Shown here piece by piece: positions 24,460-33,455 of a stretch of 36,527 nt of DNA (positions are counted from its first letter, which is position 1; each line of letters starts with the position of its first letter). The DNA comes from Bacteroidales bacterium UBA2714. GTDB taxonomy: Bacteria; Bacteroidota; Bacteroidia; Bacteroidales; P3. The stretch spans positions 1-36,527 of the forward strand of contig DEKU01000036.1 of the NCBI GenBank assembly GCA_002354035.1. The letters run 5' to 3'. The position numbers and the translations under genes are program-made. Below the pieces are notes generated by a model, which was given only the letters and a program-made list of their open reading frames with translations, did not search any database and was not told the origin of the DNA.

Positions 24460-25665
24460 ATGCGACGCAAACTGAACATAATAGCAGGCGACAAAGCCCT
24501 ATGGGTGATATTCTTCCTTCTCTCAGGAATATCGCTCGTGTCCGTCTATAGCACCATCGGTCTTTCCGCCATCGACGACCTCAACTCCACCCCCATGCGC
24601 ATCTTCTTCCGCCATCTCGTCTTCGTTGTCGCAACCTATATCGCCGTCATCCTCATCTCCCACATCAACTACCGCCGTTTCGCCCCCCTCTCCAAATGGG
24701 CCCTATACCTCTCCATCATAGCACTCATCATCGTTCTCATTATGGGCACCGAACGGTGGATAACAATCCCCCACGTTGCCCGGTTCGAGCCTTCGGAGAT
24801 AGCCAAAGTGGCACTCATCGTCTTCATGGCACGCCAGATAGCCCTCAACAAAGAGCCTCTCGACTCGGGCGGCACCTTCCTCAAAATGCTCATGCCCGCC
24901 TTCGTCACCTGTGCCCTCATCCTGCCCGCCAACCTCTCCACCGCCATCCTCCTCTTCGCCGCCGCATACATCCTGCTCCTCTTCGGCGGGGTCAACACCC
25001 GGTTGTGGTGGCGTTGCTTTCTGGTCGTGCTGTTGGTGGTCGGCTTGGCATTCCTCTTCTTCTACTTTGTGGGCAGTCACATCGAAGTGGGCCGAATACC
25101 CACATGGTCCCACCGCCTCCAGTCGTGGATTCATCCCAACCCCGACGAGCTGACGCAAGAAAACATGGCCCGGATGGCCGTGGCCCGTGGTGGCTTTTCC
25201 GGCAGCGGCATCGGCACCACCATCCACGGACGACTCATGACCCAAGCCCACAACGACTTCATCTTCTCCATCATCATCGAAGAGGCCGGGATGCTGGCAG
25301 CCATAGGCATCTTCGCCCTCTACGCCTGGTTCTACTTCCGCTGCATCCGCATAGCCACAGCCTGCCAGGGCCCCTTCGGCAGCCTCTGCGTGGCAGGCAT
25401 CGGCACCCTCATATTCCTCCAAGCTATCATCAACATGAGCGTAGCCGTCGGCCTGCTCCCCGTCACCGGGCAGACCCTGCCCTTCATCAGCTATGGCGGT
25501 TCGGCCTACTTCTTCTTGGGATGTGGACTTGGAGTGATACAGGCCGTGGCCTTCGACAACAAGAAACAGGCACGCCAGGCAACCATCCAGCGACATACCG
25601 AAACAAACATATCTCCCACCGACTCGGATGCCGAGTCGTCAACCCCAAAACACCAACAGCCATGA
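24460..25665 (+). CDS. ftsW: Lipid II glycosyltransferase FtsW (SEDS family)
   Basis: 401 residues with ten predicted membrane helices. Seen: the N-terminal basic segment and helix (DKALWVIFFLLSGISLVSVYS), RWITIPHVARFEPSEIAKVALIVF in the middle, the large periplasmic loop with HNDFIFSIIIEEAG, and NMSVAVGLLPVTGQTLPFIS then YGGSAYFFLGCGLG near the end, all SEDS signatures. It polymerises septal glycan with FtsI. The C-terminal ~35 residues are polar and follow the last helix. Its stop overlaps the murG start as ATGA at 25662-25665. Confidence 0.96.
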   Translation: MRRKLNIIAGDKALWVIFFLLSGISLVSVYSTIGLSAIDDLNSTPMRIFFRHLVFVVATYIAVILISHINYRRFAPLSKWALYLSIIALIIVLIMGTERWITIPHVARFEPSEIAKVALIVFMARQIALNKEPLDSGGTFLKMLMPAFVTCALILPANLSTAILLFAAAYILLLFGGVNTRLWWRCFLVVLLVVGLAFLFFYFVGSHIEVGRIPTWSHRLQSWIHPNPDELTQENMARMAVARGGFSGSGIGTTIHGRLMTQAHNDFIFSIIIEEAGMLAAIGIFALYAWFYFRCIRIATACQGPFGSLCVAGIGTLIFLQAIINMSVAVGLLPVTGQTLPFISYGGSAYFFLGCGLGVIQAVAFDNKKQARQATIQRHTETNISPTDSDAESSTPKHQQP

Positions 25666-26783
25666 AAGTCATCATCAGCGGAGGGGGAACCGGCGGACAC
25701 ATATTCCCCGCAATCGCAATAGCCAACGCCATCAAACGACGCCAGCCCGACGCCGACATCCTCTTCGTCGGCGCCCAAGGCAGGATGGAAATGCAGCGCG
25801 TGCCCGCCGCGGGCTACCCCATCCAAGGCCTCCCCATCGCCGGACTGCAACGCCAGCTCACCCCCTCCAACATCATCAAAAACCTCCAACTGCCCTTCCG
25901 TGTGCTGCGCAGCCGTTGTCTCGTGCGCCGCATCCTGCGCCAGTTCGCGCCCGACATCGTCATAGGCGTAGGCGGCTTTGCCAGTCAACCTACCCTCAGC
26001 ACCGCCCAGCGTATGGGCCTCACTACCCTCCTCCAGGAGCAGAACTCCTATGCCGGACTCACCAACAAAACCCTCGCCCGCCTCGCCGACTGCATCTGCG
26101 TTGCCTACCCCGACATGGACCGCTTCTTCCCCGCCGACAAAATCGTCCTCACCGGCAACCCTATCCGGGCCGATATCGAACAGATGACCGCCACTCGCGA
26201 CGAAGGCTGCGCCCACTTCTCGCTCGACCCCACCCTGCCCGTCATCCTCAGCGTCGGAGGCAGCCTCGGCGCACGCAGCATCAACCGCATGGTGCTCGAC
26301 CACCTTCCCTTCTTTGCCCAAAACAAGGTCCAGCTAATCTTCCAGACCGGCCGAGCCATGTACCAAGAAGCCCTCTCGGCTGTGGAACAGCAAGGCGTAG
26401 GCCAATGGGTAAAAGTGCATCAATTCATCGACCGTATGGACATGGCATACGCCGCCGCGCAAGTGGTCATATCGCGTGCCGGCGCCATAGCCATATCCGA
26501 ACTCTGCCTCGTGGGCAAACCCGTCCTGCTGATACCGTCGCCCAACGTGGCGGAGGACCACCAAACCAAGAATGCCATGGCATTGGTCCAGAAAGAAGCC
26601 GCGATCATGGTGCCCGACAGCCAGTGCCACGACCAAGGACTGCCGCAAGCCCTGGCCCTGCTGGGCGACGCCGACCTCTGCCAGCGTATGGGGCAAGCCA
26701 TCCGCAGCATGGCTGCACCTGCGGCCGCTGACCGTATTGTTGACCAGATTTATATTCTCATGGAAAAAAGAAAAGTAAAATAA
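25662..26783 (+). CDS. murG: UDP-GlcNAc: lipid I N-acetylglucosaminyltransferase MurG
   Basis: 373 residues from ATG 25662; the frame is open further upstream but that part lies inside ftsW. The N-terminus MKVIISGGGTGGHIFPA carries the GGGTGGH glycine loop. Further motifs: VIGVGGFASQPTL, LLQEQNSYAGLTNK, VLTGNPIR, ILSVGGSLGARSIN, VISRAGAIAISELCLVGKP and PSPNVAEDHQTKNA, which is the GT-B UDP-sugar binding region. It makes lipid II on the inner face of the membrane. Co-translated with ftsW by the ATGA overlap. Confidence 0.97.
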   Translation: MKVIISGGGTGGHIFPAIAIANAIKRRQPDADILFVGAQGRMEMQRVPAAGYPIQGLPIAGLQRQLTPSNIIKNLQLPFRVLRSRCLVRRILRQFAPDIVIGVGGFASQPTLSTAQRMGLTTLLQEQNSYAGLTNKTLARLADCICVAYPDMDRFFPADKIVLTGNPIRADIEQMTATRDEGCAHFSLDPTLPVILSVGGSLGARSINRMVLDHLPFFAQNKVQLIFQTGRAMYQEALSAVEQQGVGQWVKVHQFIDRMDMAYAAAQVVISRAGAIAISELCLVGKPVLLIPSPNVAEDHQTKNAMALVQKEAAIMVPDSQCHDQGLPQALALLGDADLCQRMGQAIRSMAAPAAADRIVDQIYILMEKRKVK

Positions 26784-26849
26784 AAGTAACAGAAATATAA
26801 ATCAACAAGAATCAATCACGATACACAAATCACAAACAACAACGCCATC

Positions 26850-28253
26850 ATGAACTACTATTTTCTCGGCATAGGCGGCATAGGCATGAGTGCCATAGCA
26901 CGTTACCTTCATCAGCGTGGCGACACGGTCAGCGGCTACGACCGCACCCCCTCTCCCCTCACACACCAGCTGGAGGAGGAGGGCATCGCCGTGCACTATG
27001 TCGACGACCCCTCACTCATCCCCTCGCATATCGACCTTGTTATTTATACCCCGGCTGTCCCGACCGACACCGCCGAATATCAGTATCTCCTCAAACTGGG
27101 TGTGCCGATGGAGAAGCGGTCCCAGATGCTTGGTGAGCTGACGCGTGGCAAGCGTTGCATAGCCGTGGCCGGTACGCATGGCAAAACGTCCACCTCAAGT
27201 ATGATAGCCCACCTCCTCAGCCAGTCGGAGTTGGGTTGCAGCGCTTTTCTGGGCGGTATAGCCAAGAATTTCAATTCGAATGTGGTGGTGGACAATGAGA
27301 GTGATTATGTGGTGGTGGAGGCTGACGAGTATGACCGTTCGTTTCTGCGGCTGCACCCTTATTGTGCTGTTATCACGGCCACTGATGCCGACCATCTTGA
27401 CATTTATGGCACGCACGACAACCTCATCGAAGCCTTCCACCAGTTTGCCGCCCAAATAGACCCGGAAGGTACCCTCATCATCAAGCAGGGCCTCACCCTC
27501 CAGCCGCATCACCACGATGACGACCATCACGATGAGGACCATCATCACGGGCAGCAGATTGAAGGCGTGGGGGCTCACATCTTGAACTACACTGCCCATG
27601 GCATCGAGGCAGATTTCTACCCCTGGAATGTCCGCCACTATAATGGCAACATCTTCTTCGACCTGCGCACCCCCAAAGGTGTATTTTACGACCTGGAGCT
27701 TCCCGAAAGCAGTCTCTACAATGTGGAGAATGCTGTGGCAGCGGCCGCCGTGGCTGTCTCACTCGGGCTGAACGAGTATCAGCTCCGCCACGGGCTGAAG
27801 ACTTATGCTGGAGTGAAGAGGCGTTTCGACTATCGCATCAAGCGGCCCGACTTGGTGTATATTGACGATTATGCACATCATCCCCAAGAGATTGCCGCCT
27901 GTCTCGACAGCATCCGCTATCTCTATCCGGGCAAGCGGGTGGTGGGCATCTTCCAGCCCCACCTCTACAGCCGCACGCGCGATTTTGCCGACGAGTTTGC
28001 GCAGGTGCTCTCGACGTTAGACGAGTTGATTATGCTCCCCATCTATCCAGCGCGCGAGAAACCCATACTGGGAGTGACGTCGTCGATGGTGCTGCGCAAA
28101 ATCGACAGTATGTCAAAGTATCTCTGCACACCCGACCAGGTGCTGGAGTTGGTGCCTGCCCTTTGTCCCGATGTGGTGGTGACGATGGGAGCGGGCGACA
28201 TCGACCGGCTCGTACCACGGTTGGAGGAGGTTTTCAAAGAAAATAACGATTAA
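26850..28253 (+). CDS. murC: UDP-N-acetylmuramate-L-alanine ligase MurC with His-rich insert
   Basis: 467 residues. It adds the first L-Ala to UDP-MurNAc with ATP. The N-terminus MNYYFLGIGGIGMSAIA is the dinucleotide-like UDP site, followed by the P-loop AGTHGKTSTSS (107-117), EADEYDRSFLRL in the centre, ITATDADHLDIYGTHDN, and the C-terminal DDYAHHPQEIAACL and FQPHLYSRTRDF. Length is normal. A local oddity is residues 220-233 (HHHDDDHHDEDHHH), eight His and six acidic residues in 14 positions, between the central-domain strand LIIKQGLTL and the next conserved part. It may be a surface metal-binding loop. It is 10 bases upstream of ftsQ. Confidence 0.95.
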   Translation: MNYYFLGIGGIGMSAIARYLHQRGDTVSGYDRTPSPLTHQLEEEGIAVHYVDDPSLIPSHIDLVIYTPAVPTDTAEYQYLLKLGVPMEKRSQMLGELTRGKRCIAVAGTHGKTSTSSMIAHLLSQSELGCSAFLGGIAKNFNSNVVVDNESDYVVVEADEYDRSFLRLHPYCAVITATDADHLDIYGTHDNLIEAFHQFAAQIDPEGTLIIKQGLTLQPHHHDDDHHDEDHHHGQQIEGVGAHILNYTAHGIEADFYPWNVRHYNGNIFFDLRTPKGVFYDLELPESSLYNVENAVAAAAVAVSLGLNEYQLRHGLKTYAGVKRRFDYRIKRPDLVYIDDYAHHPQEIAACLDSIRYLYPGKRVVGIFQPHLYSRTRDFADEFAQVLSTLDELIMLPIYPAREKPILGVTSSMVLRKIDSMSKYLCTPDQVLELVPALCPDVVVTMGAGDIDRLVPRLEEVFKENND

Positions 28254-28262
28254 TTCCTTTGC

Positions 28263-29018
28263 ATGATGAAGCGAGTGAAAATAGTTCCCGTTTGTGTGGT
28301 GCTGCTGCTGGCGGCCTTGGTGGTGGCTGCCAACTGGTGGCGCGGCGGCTCGCAGGTGCGGGGCGTACGCGTGGATATCGATTATGGGGGGTCGGACACG
28401 CTGGTGGTGCCACGGCAGGTGGAGGACTTGATCATGCAGCAGATGCCGGACATCACTTCAAAGCGCCTGCGGGATGTGGACTTGGAGCAGGTGGCCCGCG
28501 TGGCGGTTGCTTCGCCTTGGCTTTGCCGTTGCGAGGCTGGCACATCGATTGGCGGGGAGGTGGTGGTGCACGGTGTGCAGCACCGCCCTATAGTGCGTGT
28601 ATGCTCACGCAGTGGCGAGTACTATCTCGACGACAAAGGCTACCGTGTGCCTGTGAGTCCTTACGGCTCGGCCGACTTGATTGTGGCCTCGGGCAATATC
28701 CCGCCCAAGGGCGAGGGGCTGCGACAGGTGTGGACGCTGGCCCGCTATCTTGACGGCCACGAGAGGCTGGCTCCGCTTTTCGACCAGATTTACCGCGACG
28801 CTGAGGGCGACCTCTTCCTCACGCCCAAGCTGGGCAACCATGTGGTGCAGATTGGCAAGGTGGACGACCTCGACTCCAAGTTTGTGAACCTGCTGGCCTT
28901 CTACACCAGGGCGTTGCCGCAGGCGGGTTGGGAGACGTACAATCAGATCAGCGTGAAGTACCACGAGCAGGTGGTTGGCACACGCAGGCAGCCGAGGAAT
29001 AGAGTAAGTGCAGAATAG
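28263..29018 (+). CDS. ftsQ: Cell division protein FtsQ
   Basis: 251 residues: a short cytoplasmic tail, one membrane helix (about 8-24, VCVVLLLAALVVAANWW), then a periplasmic part. After the helix comes a POTRA-like region (GVRVDIDYGG ... VPRQVEDLIMQQMPDI), then the beta domain with YYLDDKGYRVPVSPYG, the best-conserved part in Bacteroidetes FtsQ. It links FtsL/FtsB and FtsW/FtsI in the divisome. Overall conservation is low, but position between murC and ftsA supports the name. Two ATGs occur at 28263 and 28266; either may be used. Confidence 0.9.
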   Translation: MMKRVKIVPVCVVLLLAALVVAANWWRGGSQVRGVRVDIDYGGSDTLVVPRQVEDLIMQQMPDITSKRLRDVDLEQVARVAVASPWLCRCEAGTSIGGEVVVHGVQHRPIVRVCSRSGEYYLDDKGYRVPVSPYGSADLIVASGNIPPKGEGLRQVWTLARYLDGHERLAPLFDQIYRDAEGDLFLTPKLGNHVVQIGKVDDLDSKFVNLLAFYTRALPQAGWETYNQISVKYHEQVVGTRRQPRNRVSAE

Positions 29019-29076
29019 GTAGGTTACAAATTACAAATTACTAATCACGAATCAAATATTAAAAACATACGCAATT

Positions 29077-30453
29077 ATGAGTAAATACATCGTTGGACTG
29101 GATATAGGAACCACTAAGATTGCCTGCTTTATTGGCGAGCGGGCTGAGAAGGATAAAATACGTATTGTCGGGTTCGGCAGGACGGAGTCGGTGGGTGTGG
29201 ACCGAGGTGTGGTCCGCAACATCCGCAGCACGGCCGAGTCGATCCGCCGCGCGGTGGCCGACGCTTCGGAAATGGCCAAATATGATGTGGACGAGGTTTA
29301 TGTCGGCATCGCGGGCCAGCATATCAAGAGCCGTTCGAATCAGGGCAGTGTGATGATTCCGCAGGATCACCGCCTCATTGAGAAGTCGGATGTCGACCGT
29401 CTGATTGAGGACCAGTATCGCATCATGCTCGAGCCGGGCGAGGAGATCATCCATGTCTTCCCCCAGAACTATATTGTCGACAACGACATGCTGGATGTGG
29501 ACATCGACCCGGTGGGGGTGGCTGGCAAATGTCTGGTGGCCAACTTCCACATCGTAACGGGCAATACTGCCAATGTGCGCAACATCCGCGATGCTGTGGC
29601 GGAGGCTGGCTTGCGCATCAAGGGTGTGGTGCTGGAACCCATCGCCTCGGCATACGCTGTGCTCGACATGGGCGACAAGGCGGCGGGCGTGGCGCTGGTC
29701 GACATCGGTGGCGGCACCACCGACATCGCCATCTTCCAGGAGGGTATCATCCGCCACACTTCGGTGCTTCCCCTGGCAGGAAATGTCATCACCAACGATA
29801 TCCGCGATAACTGCAAAATCCTGAAACACCAGGCCGAAAGTCTCAAAACCAAGTTTGGCTCCTGCCTCCCCACCAACGTGAATCAGGATGATATCATCGC
29901 CATCCCCGGTATCCGCAATCAGGACCCCCGCGAAATCTATGTCAAAACCCTTGCTACCATCATCAATGCCCGCATGCGTATGATTCTGGAGCAGGTGCAG
30001 TTCGAAATCCAGTCGTCAGGTTTTGGCGGGCAGCTCATTGCGGGTGTTGTCCTCACCGGTGGCGGCGCTCGTCTGAAGCACATCAAGGAATACTCCGAGC
30101 TCATCACGGGTATCGACACCCGCATCGGCACCCCCGACGAGCATCTCGACCTCCAAGGCAGCTCGTCGTTCGAGGACCTCAGCCACCCCATGTATGCCAC
30201 TGGCATCGGGTTGGTCATCTACGGTCTGCTCGAAGCTGAGCGTAAGGAACGCGAGAATGCAGCCCCAGCCCACGATTCCAAGCCCAAGGCCGAACCCGAG
30301 CCTGAGCCCGAACCCGACGAGACCGACGATAAGAAGAAGGCCAAGACCGAGAAATCCAAGCGCAAGTCGCTCTCGTCCGACGCCCGTAACTTCAGCAAGT
30401 CCATTACCGAATGGCTCACGCGCAACTTCACCGAAGACGGCCTAAACGAGTAG
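29077..30453 (+). CDS. ftsA: Cell division protein FtsA
   Basis: 458 residues. An actin-like ATPase that tethers FtsZ to the membrane. Seen: phosphate-1 loop IVGLDIGTTKIACFIGE, the 1C domain VDRGVVRNIRSTAESIRRA, phosphate-2 VALVDIGGGTTDIAIF, and the adenosine motif VVLTGGGARLKHI. After the core (about residue 390) comes a long charged tail rich in Pro/Glu then Lys (PEPEPEPDETDDKKK), and last a probable amphipathic membrane helix (ARNFSKSITEWLTRNF). The linker is longer than in E. coli FtsA. Immediately upstream (29019-29076) are short ACAAATTA-like direct repeats of no known role. Confidence 0.96.
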   Translation: MSKYIVGLDIGTTKIACFIGERAEKDKIRIVGFGRTESVGVDRGVVRNIRSTAESIRRAVADASEMAKYDVDEVYVGIAGQHIKSRSNQGSVMIPQDHRLIEKSDVDRLIEDQYRIMLEPGEEIIHVFPQNYIVDNDMLDVDIDPVGVAGKCLVANFHIVTGNTANVRNIRDAVAEAGLRIKGVVLEPIASAYAVLDMGDKAAGVALVDIGGGTTDIAIFQEGIIRHTSVLPLAGNVITNDIRDNCKILKHQAESLKTKFGSCLPTNVNQDDIIAIPGIRNQDPREIYVKTLATIINARMRMILEQVQFEIQSSGFGGQLIAGVVLTGGGARLKHIKEYSELITGIDTRIGTPDEHLDLQGSSSFEDLSHPMYATGIGLVIYGLLEAERKERENAAPAHDSKPKAEPEPEPEPDETDDKKKAKTEKSKRKSLSSDARNFSKSITEWLTRNFTEDGLNE

Positions 30454-30591
30454 AGTGTTCATAACGTGTTGATAAACAAATGCGGCAAAACACCCGCCAT
30501 GTCAGAATAAATTCGTAATTTTACAAATCGAAATTATCTTGCACCAATAGTATAACGACGTAAATAATAATCATTTATAAACTTGTATCTT

Positions 30592-32358
30592 ATGCCCGAT
30601 TCACAACTAATTACTTTCGATTCGCCTCTTGAGCAGTTGGAACAGTCCTCCTACATCAAGGTAATCGGCGTAGGCGGTGGCGGCAACAATGCCGTCAACC
30701 ACATGTACCGTAAAGGCATCTCGGGTGTCGACTTTATAGTCTGCAATACCGATATGAAGGCTCTCAAGGGCAGTCCTGTCCCCACCAAGCTGGCGTTGGG
30801 CAACGAGGGTCTGGGCGTGGGTGGACGTCCCGCCAAGGCTCGCAAGGCCGCCGAGGAACGTGAGACGGAAATCAAACAGCTGTTTGAACATGATACGAAG
30901 ATGGTGTTCATCACCGCCGGTATGGGCGGCGGCACCGGCACTGGCGCCGCACCTGTCATAGCCCGCATGGCCAAGGAGATTAAACTGGCCGCCGACGACG
31001 AGGATGACCCCACGCAGATTCTGGTGGTGGCAGTGGTCACCACTCCTTTCCTCTTTGAGGGTTACCGCCGCATTCAGCAGGCCCACGAGGGGGTGGAGGA
31101 GCTGCGCAAGCATGTGGACTCTATCCTGGTAATCAATAATGAGAAGCTCCGCTCGTATGGCAACCTGGTTATGACAGATGCCTTCGCCATGGCCAACGAT
31201 GTATTGCTGACGGCCGTGAAGGGCATTGCCGAGATCATCACGCTCAACGCGTATGTGAATATCGACTTCCGCGATGTGTACACGGTAATGGAGCGGAGCG
31301 GCACGGCCCTGATGGGCATAGGCGAGGGCGAGGGCGAGAACCGTGCCCGCCAAGCCGTCGAGGAGGCCACCACTTCGGTGCTGCTTAACGACAACGACAT
31401 TGCCGGCGCCAAGCATGTGCTTCTCAACTTCTCTTTCGGTCCCGACCACGAAATCACGATGGACGAGATGGGAGAGGTGACGGACTATATCACTTCCAAG
31501 ACGGGCAGCATGGAGACGAACGTGATTTGGGGCATGGGCTCGGACGAGTCGTTGGGCGACAAGGTGAAGATTACCCTTATCGCCACGGGTTTCGAGCAGT
31601 GCGAACGTGAGGACCCGGTAGTCCACGTGCTGCACGATACGCCTAAAGCTCCCGAACCCAAACCCACCGATGCGGGCGACCCTGTTATTATCCATCGCCC
31701 GAATCCAGCCGAAGCCGACGAGGTCACACCTGTTCCGCTCGACAGCTTCCGCCCCACAAAGCAGTATGAGGCCCCCACGATCGAGACTGTCAAGACCCAA
31801 CCGGCTGACAATCGCCAGGGACTGGAGTCGCCGTTCGCCACGACAGAGGGCGAGAAGACGGTCCGCCGCAATGTCTACACCCTCGACGATGACTTCAATC
31901 AGACTCCTGCCCCACAGCGCAACACTTCCACAGGTCTGGACGACGGCATCCGTCTCCGTTCCAGCAACAGCAACGAGTCGGCCGTCGGCGCGGCACCCAA
32001 TGCCCCACAGGCGGCGGAGGTGAAGCCTCAGCAACCCCAACAGCCCGCAATCCAGTCGCAGCCGAGCCGAACCGCCACCACCTTCGATATGCCGCAGGCC
32101 AAAGGCTCGACGCTCGACGCCATGGCCATAGAGCGGGCCAAGCGTATAGAGATGATCAACCACATGCTGCACAACGATGCCAACGGCCCGCAGAAAATCG
32201 AGGCCATGACAATTGAGCAGATGAACGACAGCGACTACAGCCGCATCGACCAGAAGGAGGGTCCCCTCTATTCGTCGCAGTCCGAGGCCACCGGAACAAC
32301 CCTTGCTCCCGACGGCACGGTGCGTCCCAACACCTCCCTGTTCGGCCTGCCCGACTAA
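30592..32358 (+). CDS. ftsZ: Cell division GTPase FtsZ with long C-terminal linker
   Basis: 588 residues from the ATG at 30592; a TTG nine bases earlier is in frame but less likely. It forms the cytokinetic ring. GTPase motifs: IGVGGGGNNAVNHM near the N-terminus, the tubulin signature GGGTGTG (112-118), the T7-region with NIDFRDVYTVM. After residue ~340 a Pro/Gln/Ala-rich, probably disordered linker of about 230 residues runs to a short C-terminal end (SLFGLPD), making the protein distinctly longer than the ~380-490 usual. The 138 bases after ftsA may hold a promoter: TAATTTTA and TATCTTGCA are near matches to the -7 box, not certain. A perfect hairpin follows the stop. Confidence 0.95.
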   Translation: MPDSQLITFDSPLEQLEQSSYIKVIGVGGGGNNAVNHMYRKGISGVDFIVCNTDMKALKGSPVPTKLALGNEGLGVGGRPAKARKAAEERETEIKQLFEHDTKMVFITAGMGGGTGTGAAPVIARMAKEIKLAADDEDDPTQILVVAVVTTPFLFEGYRRIQQAHEGVEELRKHVDSILVINNEKLRSYGNLVMTDAFAMANDVLLTAVKGIAEIITLNAYVNIDFRDVYTVMERSGTALMGIGEGEGENRARQAVEEATTSVLLNDNDIAGAKHVLLNFSFGPDHEITMDEMGEVTDYITSKTGSMETNVIWGMGSDESLGDKVKITLIATGFEQCEREDPVVHVLHDTPKAPEPKPTDAGDPVIIHRPNPAEADEVTPVPLDSFRPTKQYEAPTIETVKTQPADNRQGLESPFATTEGEKTVRRNVYTLDDDFNQTPAPQRNTSTGLDDGIRLRSSNSNESAVGAAPNAPQAAEVKPQQPQQPAIQSQPSRTATTFDMPQAKGSTLDAMAIERAKRIEMINHMLHNDANGPQKIEAMTIEQMNDSDYSRIDQKEGPLYSSQSEATGTTLAPDGTVRPNTSLFGLPD

Positions 32359-32384
32359 TCAGAACAAACACAAACAGCAATATC

Positions 32385-32420
32385 TTAAGAGCTAAGAAGT
32401 CTGTGCTTCTTAGCTCTTAA
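32385..32420. terminator. Perfect 15-bp hairpin after ftsZ
   Basis: TTAAGAGCTAAGAAG (32385-32399) and its exact complement (32406-32420) enclose a 6-nt loop TCTGTG, 26 bases after the ftsZ stop. There is no long T run, but TTCTC follows. It most likely ends the dcw transcript and could work in both directions; the next gene follows after 31 bases. Confidence 0.75.
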
Positions 32421-32451
32421 TTCTCACTCACTCAAATCTACATACTCAATA

Positions 32452-33414
32452 ATGAACCTACAAATCAAAGGCGTCAAATCAAAAAAAGGCTGGGGCATGC
32501 TGTGCGGCGTGCTGGCCGCCGTGTGCTACGGCACCAACCCCCTCGGAGCCCTGAAGCTCTATGCCGAAGGCATGTCCACCGGCTCGGTGCTCTTCTATCG
32601 TTTCGGGCTTGCATGGCTCATCATGAGCATTGTGCTCCTCCTCCGTCGCGAAACCTTCCGTGTCTCCCTCCGCGAGCTGCGCGTGCTCCTTGGTCTTGGC
32701 TTGCTCTTCACAGTCTCCTCCCTCACCCTCTATCTCAGCTTCCATCTTATGGACGCCGGGGTGGCATCCACCATCCTCTTCACCTATCCGGTCATGACAG
32801 CCGTCATCATGGCGCTCTTCTTCCACGAACGCATGAATGCCGTCACCCTCTCCGCCATCGTCCTCTCCTTTATCGGCGTGGCTCTCCTCTACCGTGGCGA
32901 TGGCCACACTGTCCTGCCTTGGGGCGGAGTGGTGCTGGTGCTGCTCTCTGCCCTCACCTATGCCGTCTACATCATCGTGGTAAACCGCAGCAAACTCCAG
33001 CTCTCCTCGTTCAAGATCAACTTCTATGTGCTGCTGTGCTGCGCGGTGGGCATGCTGGTCTACTCGCTGCTCAGCGGCGAGCGTATCATCCTCCCGCCCA
33101 CACCCACCAGCTGGTTCTACGTGGTGTGGTTAGCCACAGTGCCCGCCATCATGGCCTTGGTGCTGTTGGTCTATGCCGCCCGCTATGCTGGATCCACCAC
33201 CACCGCCATTCTCGGCGCCCTCGAACCCCTCACGGCCGTGCTGATAGGCATCGGCGTATTCGGCGAACAGTTCACCGGCTGGTTAGCAGCGGGCATAGCC
33301 CTCATCCTTGCCGCCGTGACAATGGTGGTGCTGGGCAAAAAAGACAACACAACCCCAACCTCTCCCAAGAAGGGAGAGACCCCCAGCCCACAATCACCCC
33401 ATACATCAGCATAA
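32452..33414 (+). CDS. EamA (DMT) family inner-membrane transporter
   Basis: 320 residues with ten membrane helices in two EamA repeats (about 12-145 and 155-290). First repeat: GMLCGVLAAVCYGTNPLGALKLY, and TVSSLTLYLSFHLMDAGVASTILF; second repeat: GVVLVLLSALTYAVYIIVVNRSKL and AGSTTTAILGALEPLTAVLIGI with the EPLTA motif. Such drug/metabolite transporters export amino acids, nucleotides or drugs, but the substrate cannot be told here. The C-terminus (about 300-320) is a Pro/Thr/Ser-rich tail. It lies between the ftsZ hairpin and mnmA and probably shares the mnmA transcript. Confidence 0.9.
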   Translation: MNLQIKGVKSKKGWGMLCGVLAAVCYGTNPLGALKLYAEGMSTGSVLFYRFGLAWLIMSIVLLLRRETFRVSLRELRVLLGLGLLFTVSSLTLYLSFHLMDAGVASTILFTYPVMTAVIMALFFHERMNAVTLSAIVLSFIGVALLYRGDGHTVLPWGGVVLVLLSALTYAVYIIVVNRSKLQLSSFKINFYVLLCCAVGMLVYSLLSGERIILPPTPTSWFYVVWLATVPAIMALVLLVYAARYAGSTTTAILGALEPLTAVLIGIGVFGEQFTGWLAAGIALILAAVTMVVLGKKDNTTPTSPKKGETPSPQSPHTSA

Positions 33415-33455
33415 ACCCCATTCATCAATCACCTTTTAATTAACACAGACCCCAC

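Noticed and set aside
27500..27560. His-rich part of murC as a cloning tag or chimeric artefact
   Set aside because: It is mixed with Asp and Glu codons, is flanked by proper MurC sequence in frame, and is in the middle of the protein.
30607..32172. 521-codon open frame antisense to ftsZ
   Set aside because: Shadow of ftsZ; no recognisable domain, and the sense strand carries the GTPase motifs.
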